From Corallococcus sp. NCRR (GTDB lineage Bacteria > Myxococcota > Myxococcia > Myxococcales > Myxococcaceae), in NCBI RefSeq assembly GCF_026965535.1, contig NZ_CP114039.1, positions 868,001-932,000 of the forward strand: a stretch of 64,000 nucleotides of DNA. The letters run 5' to 3'. Position 1 is the first letter of the stretch. Each line of letters begins with the position of its first letter. The position numbers and the translations under genes were made by a program. The notes below the pieces were generated by a model. It ran no database searches. It worked only from the letters and a program-made list of their open reading frames with translations, and was not told the DNA's origin. Shown here one piece after another: positions 1 through 8,405 of the stretch.

Positions 1-456
1 CAGGGCCCGCGACGCATCGGCTTCCGGTCCGGCGAGGACCAGGGGCGCCACGCCACTCGCGAGCACCGTGACGTGCGTCGCGCGTTCCGATTCCACACGC
101 TTCGCGGCCTCCGTGCGGACGTGCTCCAGCACCGTCTTGCCATCCGGAGTCCGCGCGGACATGGACAGGCTGCCGTCCACGACGAGCACCAGGTGACGGC
201 GCCGGGCGTTCTCTCCCAGCCGCACGTCCGCCAGGTACAGCGCGGCGGCCAGCACAGCGAGCGCCTCCAGCAGCAGTGACGCCTCACGCGTGAAGCGCTC
301 CCACCGGGGCCCGCCCTCGGCGCGAGGACGCGGCGTGCGCCACAGGAACAGCGCGCTCACCACCACCGGCTTCTGCCGTCGGCGCAGGAAGTACGCCGCG
401 ACCAGCGGCACCAGCGCGCCCAACGCCATCAGTCCCCAGGGAAACCCGAAGCTCAC
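1..456 (-). CDS. BatA-like VWA membrane protein (3' end outside window)
   Basis: Only the N-terminal 152 residues are present. The start is GTG at 456, overlapping a TGA stop as GTGA. The protein opens with a BatA-type hydrophobic segment (FPWGLMALGALVPLVAAYF), a basic stretch, then a second hydrophobic segment (LLLEALAVLAAALYL). A von Willebrand A domain follows, with the MIDAS-like motif DGSLS. BatA-type proteins are usually inner-membrane anchored, expose the VWA domain and work with MoxR ATPases and DUF58 proteins, both of which are encoded just upstream. The C-terminus, and so any further domains, cannot be seen. Family assignment is good; the exact role is unknown. Confidence 0.8.
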   Translation of the reverse strand, partial: MSFGFPWGLMALGALVPLVAAYFLRRRQKPVVVSALFLWRTPRPRAEGGPRWERFTREASLLLEALAVLAAALYLADVRLGENARRRHLVLVVDGSLSMSARTPDGKTVLEHVRTEAAKRVESERATHVTVLASGVAPLVLAGPEADASRAL

Positions 457-554
457 GCCCCGCCTCCCACGACGTACCGCACGCGAGTGCACCCGTGACG
501 GCGCACGTCGGTGCGAACCGCCTCGCGCTCCATGCTGCTCACGCCCCGCCTCCC
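451..554. repeat. 18-bp direct repeat flanking the micro-ORF
   Basis: The plus-strand sequence GCTCACGCCCCGCCTCCC occurs at 451-468 and again at 537-554, exactly 86 bases apart. Each copy holds a stop/start overlap on the minus strand. The 86-base period is not a multiple of three, so gain or loss of one unit would still leave a GTGA junction between the DUF58 and BatA frames. The arrangement suggests a slippage or recombination event. Confidence 0.7.
453..542 (-). CDS. possible 29-aa micro-ORF between DUF58 and BatA genes
   Basis: An open frame of 29 codons starts at GTG 542, overlapping the DUF58 stop as GTGA. It ends at TGA 453-455, overlapping the BatA start, again as GTGA. Both junctions therefore have the geometry of translational coupling. 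The product (it begins SSMEREAVRTDVRRHG) has no recognisable domain or membrane segment. The frame is bounded by two copies of the same 18 bases (451-468 and 537-554), so it may be a by-product of a tandem insertion rather than a selected gene. If it were absent, DUF58 would overlap BatA directly. Real translation is uncertain. Confidence 0.35.
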   Translation of the reverse strand: MSSMEREAVRTDVRRHGCTRVRYVVGGGA

Positions 555-1399
555 GCGATGAACAACGCGCGCAACGGCCCCGCGACCTGCGCGCGCAGTC
601 CTTCCGCCGCGTTCACGGTGAGCAGCGTTCCCCTCGCCCGCACCGCCGCGCTTCGCAGCGCACGCTGGTGCTCCGCGAAGCGGCGGGCGTAGGAGGCCAG
701 CACTCCGTCCGTCAGCAGCTCCTCCAGCGCCACGCCACTCTCCGCGTCCACCAGCCGCGCGCCCTCGCCGCCCGTAGGATCCAGGTCCTCCGCGTCCAGC
801 ACCTGCACCAGGAACAGCGCCGACGCGCCCCGAGACAGCCGGGCGCACAGCGCCTCCAGGTCCGTCTCGAAGAGGAAGTCGCTCACCACCACCCGCAGAC
901 CACACGGCCGCAACGGCGGCAGCCGCCCCAGCGCCGACGCCAGATCATCCCGCGCCTCGAACTCCGCCCCGCGCAGCGTCGCGCGACACGCCGGCCCCTG
1001 CACCCGCTCCGACCGCGCCCCTCCCCACAGCAGCGTCGGCGTCAGCCCCTGCCGCCCGCCCACCTCCACCGTCAGCAGCGCCACCTCACGAGCCCCCGCC
1101 GCCTTGCGCGGCGACAGCCCCATGCTGCGCGAACCATCCAGCAGCACCTCCACGCGCGGCGACACCTCGTCCTGCCGCACGCGCAGCACCAGCTCCCCCG
1201 TGCGCGCCACCGCGTTCCAGTCCAACTGCCGCAGGTCATCCCCCGGCTGGTACGCGCGGAAGTCATGCAGCTCCATCGCGCTGCCCGCGGACGTGGCGCG
1301 CACCTCGCCCACCCGTCCCCGCTGCGGCAGTCGCGGCAGCGCCAGGCCCAGCCCCGGCGCCAGCCGCGCGACCTCCGCCTCATCCAACATCGCGCTCAC
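539..1399 (-). CDS. DUF58 domain protein
   Basis: A 286-residue protein starting at GTG 1399, which overlaps the permease stop (GTGA); ATG 1390 is an alternative start. The central DUF58 signature is clear: FRAYQPGDDLRQLDWNAVAR followed by a TGEL-type block. A VWA-like segment carries DGSRSM. DUF58 proteins are cytoplasmic partners in MoxR/VWA operons and are thought to help assemble or activate complexes, although the biochemical role is not settled. Neighbours in the same operon (MoxR, VWA, ABC transporter) agree with this. The last residues overlap the next reading frame. Confidence 0.9.
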   Translation of the reverse strand: MSAMLDEAEVARLAPGLGLALPRLPQRGRVGEVRATSAGSAMELHDFRAYQPGDDLRQLDWNAVARTGELVLRVRQDEVSPRVEVLLDGSRSMGLSPRKAAGAREVALLTVEVGGRQGLTPTLLWGGARSERVQGPACRATLRGAEFEARDDLASALGRLPPLRPCGLRVVVSDFLFETDLEALCARLSRGASALFLVQVLDAEDLDPTGGEGARLVDAESGVALEELLTDGVLASYARRFAEHQRALRSAAVRARGTLLTVNAAEGLRAQVAGPLRALFIAGGGA

Positions 1400-2919
1400 T
1401 GCTGGTGGACCCGCCGCTCGCGCTCAGCGAGCACCCGGTCCGCGGCGAACGCCGCCAGGAACGCCACCAGCGCCACGCACAGGAGCAGCGACGGCGGCAT
1501 CTTGGCATCGAGGTAGCCGCTGAAGTCATGCTTGCCGAAGTTCGCCGTCCCCAGCACGGGGTTGAGCAGGTTGAGCAACTCATCGCGCCCCTCCAGGTCC
1601 AGGAACACCGCCAGCAGCGGCGGCACGCCCGCCCCCAGGATTCCCACCAGGACGTAGAGCAACCGCACCGACACCGGCGACGCGAACCGCCCCGAGCGCG
1701 GCATCCGCCCCAACAGCAGCGCCACTGACAGGTACAGCACCCCGTAGAGCGCCAGCGCCCCCTGCGACATCGCCATCCGCAGGTTCCCCGTCGCCCGAGG
1801 CGACAGCCACAACAGCACCGCGCACCCCACCGCCCACCCCACCAGCAGCAGCACCGACAGCCGGAAGCCGCGCAGCGCCCCGGGCCGGAACAGCGTCCAC
1901 ATCCGGGTGCCCGCGCGCAGCGGCCGCGACTGCCCGTCCACGTCCGTCGCAATGAAGAGGGTGGCGAAGATGAGGTGCAGCCCTCCGAGGATGCCCATCA
2001 CCTCGGGGATGTCGTCATCCCGGTCCAGGAGCCACCACACCGCCGTCATCCCCACGAACGTCAGCACCACCTGCACCACCAACGCCCGCCGGGGATGGCG
2101 CGTGTAGTCCTCCGTCACGAGCGACAGCCGCGACACCGCCGTCTCGAACATCAGCCACCCGTCCGACACCAGCAGCCAGAACGCCGCGCCCAGCCCCAGG
2201 AAGAAGTTCCGGTCGAACGAGAACCCGCTGCCCCGCTCGTTCGTCACCACGAAGGTGAACGTCAGCGCCTGGAAGAACGTCACCACCAGCACGCCCACCA
2301 GCGCGAGCCGCACCGCGGCCCGTCCCATCCGGCTGTCCGCCAGCGTCGCCGCGCACACCGACACGAGCGTGAGGAACACCAGCCACGCCCCGCCCAGCAG
2401 CAGCACCATCAGGATGGTGGGCAGGTCGATGCCGTTGAGGAAGTAGCTGAACAGCAGGAACGGCTCCACCGCCGACGCGTACAGCACCGCCTGCACCAGG
2501 AAGGACGCCACCTTGCCGCGCAGGATGCGCCGGGGGCCCAGCCCCGTGAGCAGGAGCAGCGACCACGTCTCGTCCTCGCGCTCGCGCGCCAGGGACCGGT
2601 ACGCGTTGAAGGGGATGAGGCCGAAGTGCACCAGCGCCAGGCACACGAAGAAGGAGAAGAAGTACGACCGCCCCTCGCGCGTGTACGTGCTGTCGTGCGT
2701 GTTCGCGAACGCGATGAGCGACAGCACCAGACACGCCGCCAGCAACAAACCGAAGCTCACCCAGAAGACGCGCGTGCGCAGCCCCTGCCGAACCTCCTTC
2801 ACCACCAGCGGGTTGAGCCGGTCACCCCACTTCCCCCAACGGTCGGACGCCGCGGCCGGGACACCTGGCGAGGGGGCGGACTCGGCCGCGCCCGACGCGG
2901 GACTCGCTTGCGTGCTCAC
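1396..2919 (-). CDS. ABC transporter permease (ABC-2 type)
   Basis: A 507-residue polytopic membrane protein. I place the start at GTG 2919 because it overlaps the ATPase stop as GTGA; the frame stays open upstream to 2988 but would run into the ATPase gene. After a Pro/Ala-rich cytoplasmic tail comes LVVKEVRQGLRTR, typical of ABC-2 permeases, then about ten to twelve hydrophobic segments. An extended cytoplasmic part contains REREDETWSLLLLTGL, a motif shared by GldF- and NatB-like exporters. It most likely forms a transporter with the ATPase encoded immediately upstream. Substrate unknown. Confidence 0.88.
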   Translation of the reverse strand: MSTQASPASGAAESAPSPGVPAAASDRWGKWGDRLNPLVVKEVRQGLRTRVFWVSFGLLLAACLVLSLIAFANTHDSTYTREGRSYFFSFFVCLALVHFGLIPFNAYRSLAREREDETWSLLLLTGLGPRRILRGKVASFLVQAVLYASAVEPFLLFSYFLNGIDLPTILMVLLLGGAWLVFLTLVSVCAATLADSRMGRAAVRLALVGVLVVTFFQALTFTFVVTNERGSGFSFDRNFFLGLGAAFWLLVSDGWLMFETAVSRLSLVTEDYTRHPRRALVVQVVLTFVGMTAVWWLLDRDDDIPEVMGILGGLHLIFATLFIATDVDGQSRPLRAGTRMWTLFRPGALRGFRLSVLLLVGWAVGCAVLLWLSPRATGNLRMAMSQGALALYGVLYLSVALLLGRMPRSGRFASPVSVRLLYVLVGILGAGVPPLLAVFLDLEGRDELLNLLNPVLGTANFGKHDFSGYLDAKMPPSLLLCVALVAFLAAFAADRVLAERERRVHQQ

Positions 2920-3902
2920 GCCACCCTCCCCTTCGTCACCGTCATGAACGCGTCCTCCAGGTTGCGTTCGCGCGGGCTGAACGCGCACACCGGCAGCCCC
3001 TGCGACACCAGCGCCGCGAGCAGCGCCGCCGCGGCCGCTTCCGACTGCGCCGGCCCCGCGTCCGCCTCCAATTCCAGCCGCACGCGCAGCGCGCTGGCCT
3101 CGCGAGCCACGTCCTTCACGCGCGGCTGCTCCAGCAGCGTGCGCTCCGTGCGCGACCAGAGCGCCTCCGCCTCGTCGCCCTGCGCCGCCAGCCGCACCGT
3201 CAGCTCCATCACGCGGGACGGGCCCGCGCTCTGGCGCAAGAGGTCCTCCACCTTGCCCTGGGCCAGCAGGCGCCCCTGCTCGATGATGACGCAGCTGTCG
3301 CAGATCTCCGCCAGCTCCGTGAGGATGTGACTGGAGATGATGACCGCCTTGCCCTGGTCCGCCAGCGCGCGCAGCAACTCCCGCAGCTCGATGCGCGCGC
3401 GCGGATCCAACCCATCCGCCGGCTCGTCCAGGAGCAGCAGCCGCGGGTCATGGAGCAGCGTGCGCCCCAGGGCCACGCGCTGACGCATGCCCTTGGACAG
3501 CTCCGTGGTGAGCTTGTCCGCCAGCGGCCCCAGCCCGGTGAACTCCATCACCGAGTCCACCCGCTGCTTGCGCAGCGCGCCCCGCAGTCCGTACGCGCGC
3601 GCGAAGAAGTCCAGGAACTCCTTCACGGTGACGTCGTCGTAGGTGCCGTAGCGGTCCGGCATGTAGCCCAGGAGCGGCCGGGCCCGGTCCGGCGCGTCCA
3701 CCAGCGACGTGCCGTCCAGCAGCACCGTGCCCGCGGTGGGCACGTCCAGCGTGGCCAGGATGCGCAGCGTGGTGCTCTTGCCCGCGCCGTTGGGCCCGAT
3801 GAAGCCCAGGATGCCGCCGGCCTCCAGCGAGAACGACACGTCGTCCACCGCGCGCAGCGCCCCGTAGTCGCGCCGCAGCCCCTTCACCTCCAGCAGGCTC
3901 AT
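2916..3902 (-). CDS. ABC transporter ATP-binding protein
   Basis: A 328-residue cytoplasmic ATPase with Walker A GPNGAGKSTT near residue 37, a signature motif LSKGMRQRV, Walker B LLLLDEPADGLD and a switch His in ISSHIL. About 110 residues after the nucleotide-binding domain form a C-terminal extension, common in ABC-2 exporters of the NatA/GldA type. The ATG start at 3902 overlaps the stop of the upstream membrane-protein gene by four bases (ATGA), and its own stop overlaps the permease start. It should power the permease at 1396-2919. Confidence 0.93.
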   Translation of the reverse strand: MSLLEVKGLRRDYGALRAVDDVSFSLEAGGILGFIGPNGAGKSTTLRILATLDVPTAGTVLLDGTSLVDAPDRARPLLGYMPDRYGTYDDVTVKEFLDFFARAYGLRGALRKQRVDSVMEFTGLGPLADKLTTELSKGMRQRVALGRTLLHDPRLLLLDEPADGLDPRARIELRELLRALADQGKAVIISSHILTELAEICDSCVIIEQGRLLAQGKVEDLLRQSAGPSRVMELTVRLAAQGDEAEALWSRTERTLLEQPRVKDVAREASALRVRLELEADAGPAQSEAAAAALLAALVSQGLPVCAFSPRERNLEDAFMTVTKGRVA

Positions 3903-5671
3903 CGTCGTGCCTCCTCGACCTGACCGCGCACCAGGTGCATCTCGGCTTCCAGCTCCACGTCCAGCGCCGCCGTGGGCGTGAAGCCGCGCCCGCCCAGCCG
4001 CGCCACGAACGTGCCGTCCTTCAGCGGCTGCTCCAGGGGAAGTGACGCGCCCGGGAAGCGCATGCGCGGCTCATGCTCGAGCCCCCACAACAGGTCCTGC
4101 CCTTCCGCGTCCTTCGGCGTGGCCAGCCCCTCCGCGCCGTCGGCCAATTCCGGCAGGGCCCAGAGCTGGCCGTCCAGCATCAACAGGCCGCCCTTCAGCG
4201 GAGCCCCCAGCGCGTTCTGCACCTGCACGCCGCCGTCGGCCTTGCGCGCCGTCAGCCGCGCGCGCGAGGGGACCACGGCGACCTCGCCCCACTCGCGGTA
4301 GCTGCGCGAAGGCAGGAAGCTGTTCTTCACCACCAGCCCGTTCGTCCAGTCCAGCAGGCGCGGCGGATCCTCCTGGCCCGTCGGGGACTCCGAGGCCAGC
4401 AGCACGCTGGAGGCGGGCATGCGCACGCTGTCCTCCGCGAGGTTCGCGTACCAGGCGTTGAGGCCCACCGTCACCGCGCGGGACCGCTCGCGGTCCAGCA
4501 GCGTGAGGCTGTAGCGCGCGGCGTGCACGCTGAAGCCGTCCACCAGCACGGACCACGCCACCAGCCCCAGGCTCGTGAGGAGCGCCAGCGTGGGCACGGC
4601 GATGAGCACCGCCAACGGCCCCTTGCGCCGGGCGAGCATCCACCCGCCGGGCCCCACCGCGAGCACGAAGAGGACGATGAGCAGCAGGAAGCGTCCCACG
4701 GGCGCGCGGGCGCTCGACAGCAGCGGCAGGCGTCCATCGCTGAGCATGCTGTAGCGCTCCCAGCGGGGCGGCGGGCCCGCGGGCACCACCGCGGCGGGCG
4801 AGCGCTCCGTGTCCTCCCAGAGGTTGAAGCCGCAGCCCGGATTCTGCTTCCGGCACTCGCGGAACTGGCGCACGAAGCCGAAGCCGTAGGGCGACAGCTC
4901 GGCCTTCTCATCCTGGAGCAGCGGGAAGCGCAGGCGCGGAGTCGCGGGGGGCTGGTCGAGCACCAGCTTTCCGCCAGTCACGGCGAAGGTCTCCAGCACC
5001 GCCCAGACGTCGTCGGGCACCTGGTCCGCTGGCACCGCCACCAGTACCGCGTCGTAGCCCGCGTAGGCCGCCAGCTCGCGCGGCGCGGTGTGCGGCTCCA
5101 CGAAGCGCGTGGCGACGAGCGGCTCCAGGTTCTCCGCCGCGCGGGTGAGGCCGGTCGCGGCCTCGAAGGCCTTCACGTCGCCCAGCACCATCACGCGGGC
5201 GCCCCGGTAGCCGTCCAGGTAGAAGCTCTGGGCCGCGGTGTCCATCCCGGGCGAGTCCAGGCGGAGGGTCCCCGACTGCAGGTCCGCGGGCATCAAGAGC
5301 CACGTGACGGTGCGCTCGCGGGGGCCCAGCTCCAGCGAGCGCTCCATGATGCGCCCCTGCGAGTGGATGGACAGGCGCACCGGGCGCGGCTGGCCGCCGG
5401 TGTTGTGCACCGTCACCTGGATGGGCGTGTAGCCCCGGTTCGGCACGAGCGTGACGGCGCGCACGGTCGCCTTGAGGTCGCCCTGGGTGGGGAGGCTCTC
5501 CGTCGTCTCCACCACCTCGCGGTAGCCGCTGCCCTGGGGCTCCGCTTCCCGCGCCACCTCCACCACCGGGCTGGTGGCGAACGCCGTCGTTCCTCCAGGA
5601 ACGCCCGGCAGGCCCGTCCAGAGCAGGGCCCCCAGGAGCACGGCGAAGGCCAGGGGCGCGCGGCTAACCAC
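3899..5671 (-). CDS. large membrane protein of the MoxR/ABC operon
   Basis: A 590-residue protein starting at GTG 5671, eight bases inside the end of moxR. It has an N-terminal signal or anchor (AFAVLLGALLWTGLPG), a long extracytoplasmic part with a beta-sandwich-like region (VPNRGYTPIQVTVHNTGG) and a GATase-like Rossmann segment (ARVMVLGDVKAFEAATG). Two adjacent transmembrane helices follow near residues 335-390, then a C-terminal beta-rich domain. The pattern resembles GldG-like or BatD-like accessory proteins of ABC/VWA operons, but I cannot assign a named family. Its tight coupling with moxR and the ABC genes implies a shared envelope function. Confidence 0.75.
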   Translation of the reverse strand: MVSRAPLAFAVLLGALLWTGLPGVPGGTTAFATSPVVEVAREAEPQGSGYREVVETTESLPTQGDLKATVRAVTLVPNRGYTPIQVTVHNTGGQPRPVRLSIHSQGRIMERSLELGPRERTVTWLLMPADLQSGTLRLDSPGMDTAAQSFYLDGYRGARVMVLGDVKAFEAATGLTRAAENLEPLVATRFVEPHTAPRELAAYAGYDAVLVAVPADQVPDDVWAVLETFAVTGGKLVLDQPPATPRLRFPLLQDEKAELSPYGFGFVRQFRECRKQNPGCGFNLWEDTERSPAAVVPAGPPPRWERYSMLSDGRLPLLSSARAPVGRFLLLIVLFVLAVGPGGWMLARRKGPLAVLIAVPTLALLTSLGLVAWSVLVDGFSVHAARYSLTLLDRERSRAVTVGLNAWYANLAEDSVRMPASSVLLASESPTGQEDPPRLLDWTNGLVVKNSFLPSRSYREWGEVAVVPSRARLTARKADGGVQVQNALGAPLKGGLLMLDGQLWALPELADGAEGLATPKDAEGQDLLWGLEHEPRMRFPGASLPLEQPLKDGTFVARLGGRGFTPTAALDVELEAEMHLVRGQVEEARR

Positions 5672-6662
5672 GGGGCACCTCGGGGGTGGCCTTGAGCAGC
5701 TCGCGCACGACGTCTGGCGCGGTCACCTTCTCCAGGGACGCCTCGTAGGCCAGCACCAGGCGGTGGTTGAGGGCGGCGGGCGCGGCGGCCACCACGTCAT
5801 CGAAGCCCACGTTGGGCCGGCCCTGGAGCAGCGCGCGCGCACGGCCCGCGGCGGCCAGGGCCAGCGCCGCGCGAGGGCTCGCGCCGAAGCGCACGAAGCG
5901 GCGCACGGGCTCCGGAGCGGAGGGCTGGCGCGGGTCGGACGCCTCCACCAGCCGGCCGATGAAGTCCGCCACCGGGCCGGGCAGGTGCACGCGGTCCACG
6001 GCGGCGAACAGGCGCGACAGGCCTTCGGCGTCCAGCACCGGCTCCTGCGCGGGAGGCGCGCCGCGCACGCGCGTGGTGAGCAGGGTGCGCAGCGTCCTGG
6101 CGCCCACGGGCGGCACGAGGATGCGGAAGAGGAACCGGTCCAGCTGCGCCTCGGGCAGCGGGTACGTGCCCTCGAGCTCGATGGGGTTCTGCGTGGCGAG
6201 CACGAAGAAGGGGTCGGGCAAAGGCCGCGTCTGGCCCAGCACCGTCACGGACCGCTCCTGCATGGCCTCCAGCAGCGCGGACTGCGTCTTGGGGCTGGAG
6301 CGGTTGATCTCGTCCGCGAGGACGAGGCTCGCGAAGAGGGGCCCCTCGCGGAAGACGAAGTCGCGGCGCGATTCGCCCTCCAGCACGTAGGTGCCGGTGA
6401 TGTCGCCGGGCAAGAGGTCGGGGGTGAACTGGATGCGGCGGAAGGGCAGCGACAAGAGCCGCGCCAGGGCCTTGCACAGCTCCGTCTTGCCCAGGCCGGG
6501 CAGGCCCTCCATGAGCACGTGGCCCCGGGCGAGCACCGCCGTCACGACCTGCTCGACGACCATCTCCTGGTCGAGCATCACCTGGTTGAGCCCGGCCTTG
6601 AGCCGGGACGCCACGTCCGCCGCGCCCTGCGCTTCGGCGGGACTCAGAAGCTCCGCTGCCAC
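5664..6662 (-). CDS. MoxR family AAA+ ATPase
   Basis: A 332-residue AAA+ ATPase. The start is taken as GTG 6662 because AGAAGGGGG lies just upstream at good spacing; the open frame reaches 6692 but then overlaps the upstream stop codon. Walker A is GLPGLGKTEL, Walker B is LVLADEINR, sensor 1 is in LATQNPIELEGTY, and the C-terminal lid contains the MoxR-typical SPRAAL. MoxR proteins act as chaperone-like remodelling ATPases for VWA and DUF58 partners, both of which are encoded downstream in this operon. Confidence 0.95.
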   Translation of the reverse strand: MAAELLSPAEAQGAADVASRLKAGLNQVMLDQEMVVEQVVTAVLARGHVLMEGLPGLGKTELCKALARLLSLPFRRIQFTPDLLPGDITGTYVLEGESRRDFVFREGPLFASLVLADEINRSSPKTQSALLEAMQERSVTVLGQTRPLPDPFFVLATQNPIELEGTYPLPEAQLDRFLFRILVPPVGARTLRTLLTTRVRGAPPAQEPVLDAEGLSRLFAAVDRVHLPGPVADFIGRLVEASDPRQPSAPEPVRRFVRFGASPRAALALAAAGRARALLQGRPNVGFDDVVAAAPAALNHRLVLAYEASLEKVTAPDVVRELLKATPEVPRG

Positions 6663-6681
6663 GTCGTTTCCCCCTTCTGGA

Positions 6682-8247
6682 CTACGGACCACCGAAGTAC
6701 CGCTTCACCAGGTCGCGGTTGCGAGGCAGCAGCGGACCGGAGGTCGGCCCCGCCGTCGCATCGCCCTTCGCGCCCGTGCCCTTCGCGCTGGACGGCCCTG
6801 CCTGCCCCGTCCGGGCCTGCGGATCCGCCGCGCGAAGGCCCCACAACTCCTCCGCCTCGCCGCCGTTGCCGTCTGGCAGCGGCTGGAACGCGAGCCGGTC
6901 CGGATCCATCTCCGCCTCGCCGCCGAAGACGACCGGTTGGCTCTCTCCGCCCCGGCTCACGCCCGCGCCCTCGCCCTTGCCCTGCCGCGTGTTCCGGCTC
7001 GCGTGCTGACGGCCCTGCGCACCCTCACCGTCGCCCTCTTCGCCTTCGCCCTGCCCGTCCTGGCCCTGGCCTTGTCCCTTCTGGCCCTGGCCCTTCTGTC
7101 CCTGCCCGGACTGCTGCCGCCGGGTGGGACGCCGGGCCTGGGCGCCGCGGTTCCCTCGCGACGCGTTTTCCTCACCGAAGCGCTCGGCCAGCGACTGCTG
7201 CCGGCGCTCCAGCGTGCGGCGCAGGTCGGCGATCTGATCCGGTGAACCCGAGGCCTGGGCACGGGCGGAAGCGCGAGCCTCGGCCTCGCGGGCCGAAGGG
7301 TCGCCGGAGCCCTGCTTCTCGCCCCCCTGTTCCCCCGTGCCCTGCTTGTCGCCATCCTGATCACCGGCGCCCTGTCCCTGCGAATTCCGCTCGGACGCGG
7401 GAGCCTCCTGAGCGCCGGTGGCGTCGTCCTCCGAGGTCCCGCTGGCGCGAGCATCGAGCGCCATCAGCGCCTGCTCCAGCGACTCGCGCTCACGGGTGGC
7501 GGCCTCCGCACCGCCAGCGGCGGCGAGCGCATCTTCCAATTCAGCGGCGGCCTCGGAGGCACGGTTGAGCTCGGCGGCGGCCTCGGAGGCGCGTTCAGCG
7601 AGCCGCTGCTCCAGTGCATCCGAGGCCTCCCAATCCGCGGAGTCGAAGCGGCCCTGAGCGACCTCTTCCGACAGCCGGCGCAGCTCCTCCTCGACGTCGG
7701 GGCCCAGGGGCTCCTCGCGGGCCAGGGCCTCGGCCTGCGCCTGCACCGCGGCGACCTGGGTCGCGGCGGCGGCGTTGATGTTCGAGGTGCGCAGGGTCGG
7801 CAGCGGGACGAGGAACCCCACCGCGAGGAACACGAGCGCGCCAAGAAGCGCGCCCACGGGCCTGCGCCAGGGGACCTCCGGAGGCTTCACATGCTGCGCG
7901 AACTGGTTGAGGCTCAGCTCCCACTCGCCGACAGGGCGCTCCAGCCGGGTGAGCAGCAGGCCACCCGCATTGGCGGACCGGTCCGCGAGCACCGCCGCGT
8001 ACTCCAGCGACACGCCGCGCGAACGGGCACGCACGAACCACCACGCCAGCCCCGCGATGACGAGCGGGGGCACGGCCCAGACGGACAGGTCGCGCAAGAG
8101 CAACCGGGACACCACGCAAGCGGTGGCCAGGGCCCAGAGAGGAGCGATGCCCGCGCCACTCCAGGCCACCACGTTGAGCCGCCGCTGCACGCGCCGGATG
8201 GGCGCGAGCACGAGAGACTGGAAGCGGCGTTCGTCACTGGCGGCCAT
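6682..8247 (-). CDS. membrane protein with Gln/Gly/Glu-rich C-terminal region
   Basis: First gene of the leftward operon, 521 residues from ATG 8247. Two hydrophobic segments lie near residues 25-70 and a third near 150 (ALLGALVFLAVGFLVPLPTL). A predicted coiled coil rich in Ala, Glu and Arg follows, then a low-complexity tract with repeated GQ, KGQ and GEG units. The C-terminus (NRDLVKRYFGGP) looks conserved and structured. The plan resembles DUF4175-like proteins that often stand ahead of moxR, although I cannot confirm the family. The stop is 20 bases upstream of the moxR start. The repeats may vary in length between strains. Confidence 0.75.
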   Translation of the reverse strand: MAASDERRFQSLVLAPIRRVQRRLNVVAWSGAGIAPLWALATACVVSRLLLRDLSVWAVPPLVIAGLAWWFVRARSRGVSLEYAAVLADRSANAGGLLLTRLERPVGEWELSLNQFAQHVKPPEVPWRRPVGALLGALVFLAVGFLVPLPTLRTSNINAAAATQVAAVQAQAEALAREEPLGPDVEEELRRLSEEVAQGRFDSADWEASDALEQRLAERASEAAAELNRASEAAAELEDALAAAGGAEAATRERESLEQALMALDARASGTSEDDATGAQEAPASERNSQGQGAGDQDGDKQGTGEQGGEKQGSGDPSAREAEARASARAQASGSPDQIADLRRTLERRQQSLAERFGEENASRGNRGAQARRPTRRQQSGQGQKGQGQKGQGQGQDGQGEGEEGDGEGAQGRQHASRNTRQGKGEGAGVSRGGESQPVVFGGEAEMDPDRLAFQPLPDGNGGEAEELWGLRAADPQARTGQAGPSSAKGTGAKGDATAGPTSGPLLPRNRDLVKRYFGGP

Positions 8248-8405
8248 GCGTGGAAGCCAGTGTCGGATACCCGGCCCACCGTTCACAAGCGACGCCCGGG
8301 AACGGTCGAATCCCGCCGTGGACGGTCGCCCTCCTGACTCCAGCTGTCGAGAAACCGCGAAACCCGAGCGGCCTCCCGCAGGCGGCGGTTAGTGTGCCGC
8401 CCCCC

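Noticed and set aside
7040-7150. Short GQ/KGQ repeats as a possible repeat element or CRISPR-like array
   Set aside because: They lie inside a reading frame as low-complexity protein sequence, with no regular spacers. I saw no CRISPR array anywhere in the window.
5574-7568. A 664-codon plus-strand frame opposite moxR and the Gln/Gly-rich gene
   Set aside because: It is Arg/Pro/His-rich with no domain and lies antisense to genes with clear motifs.
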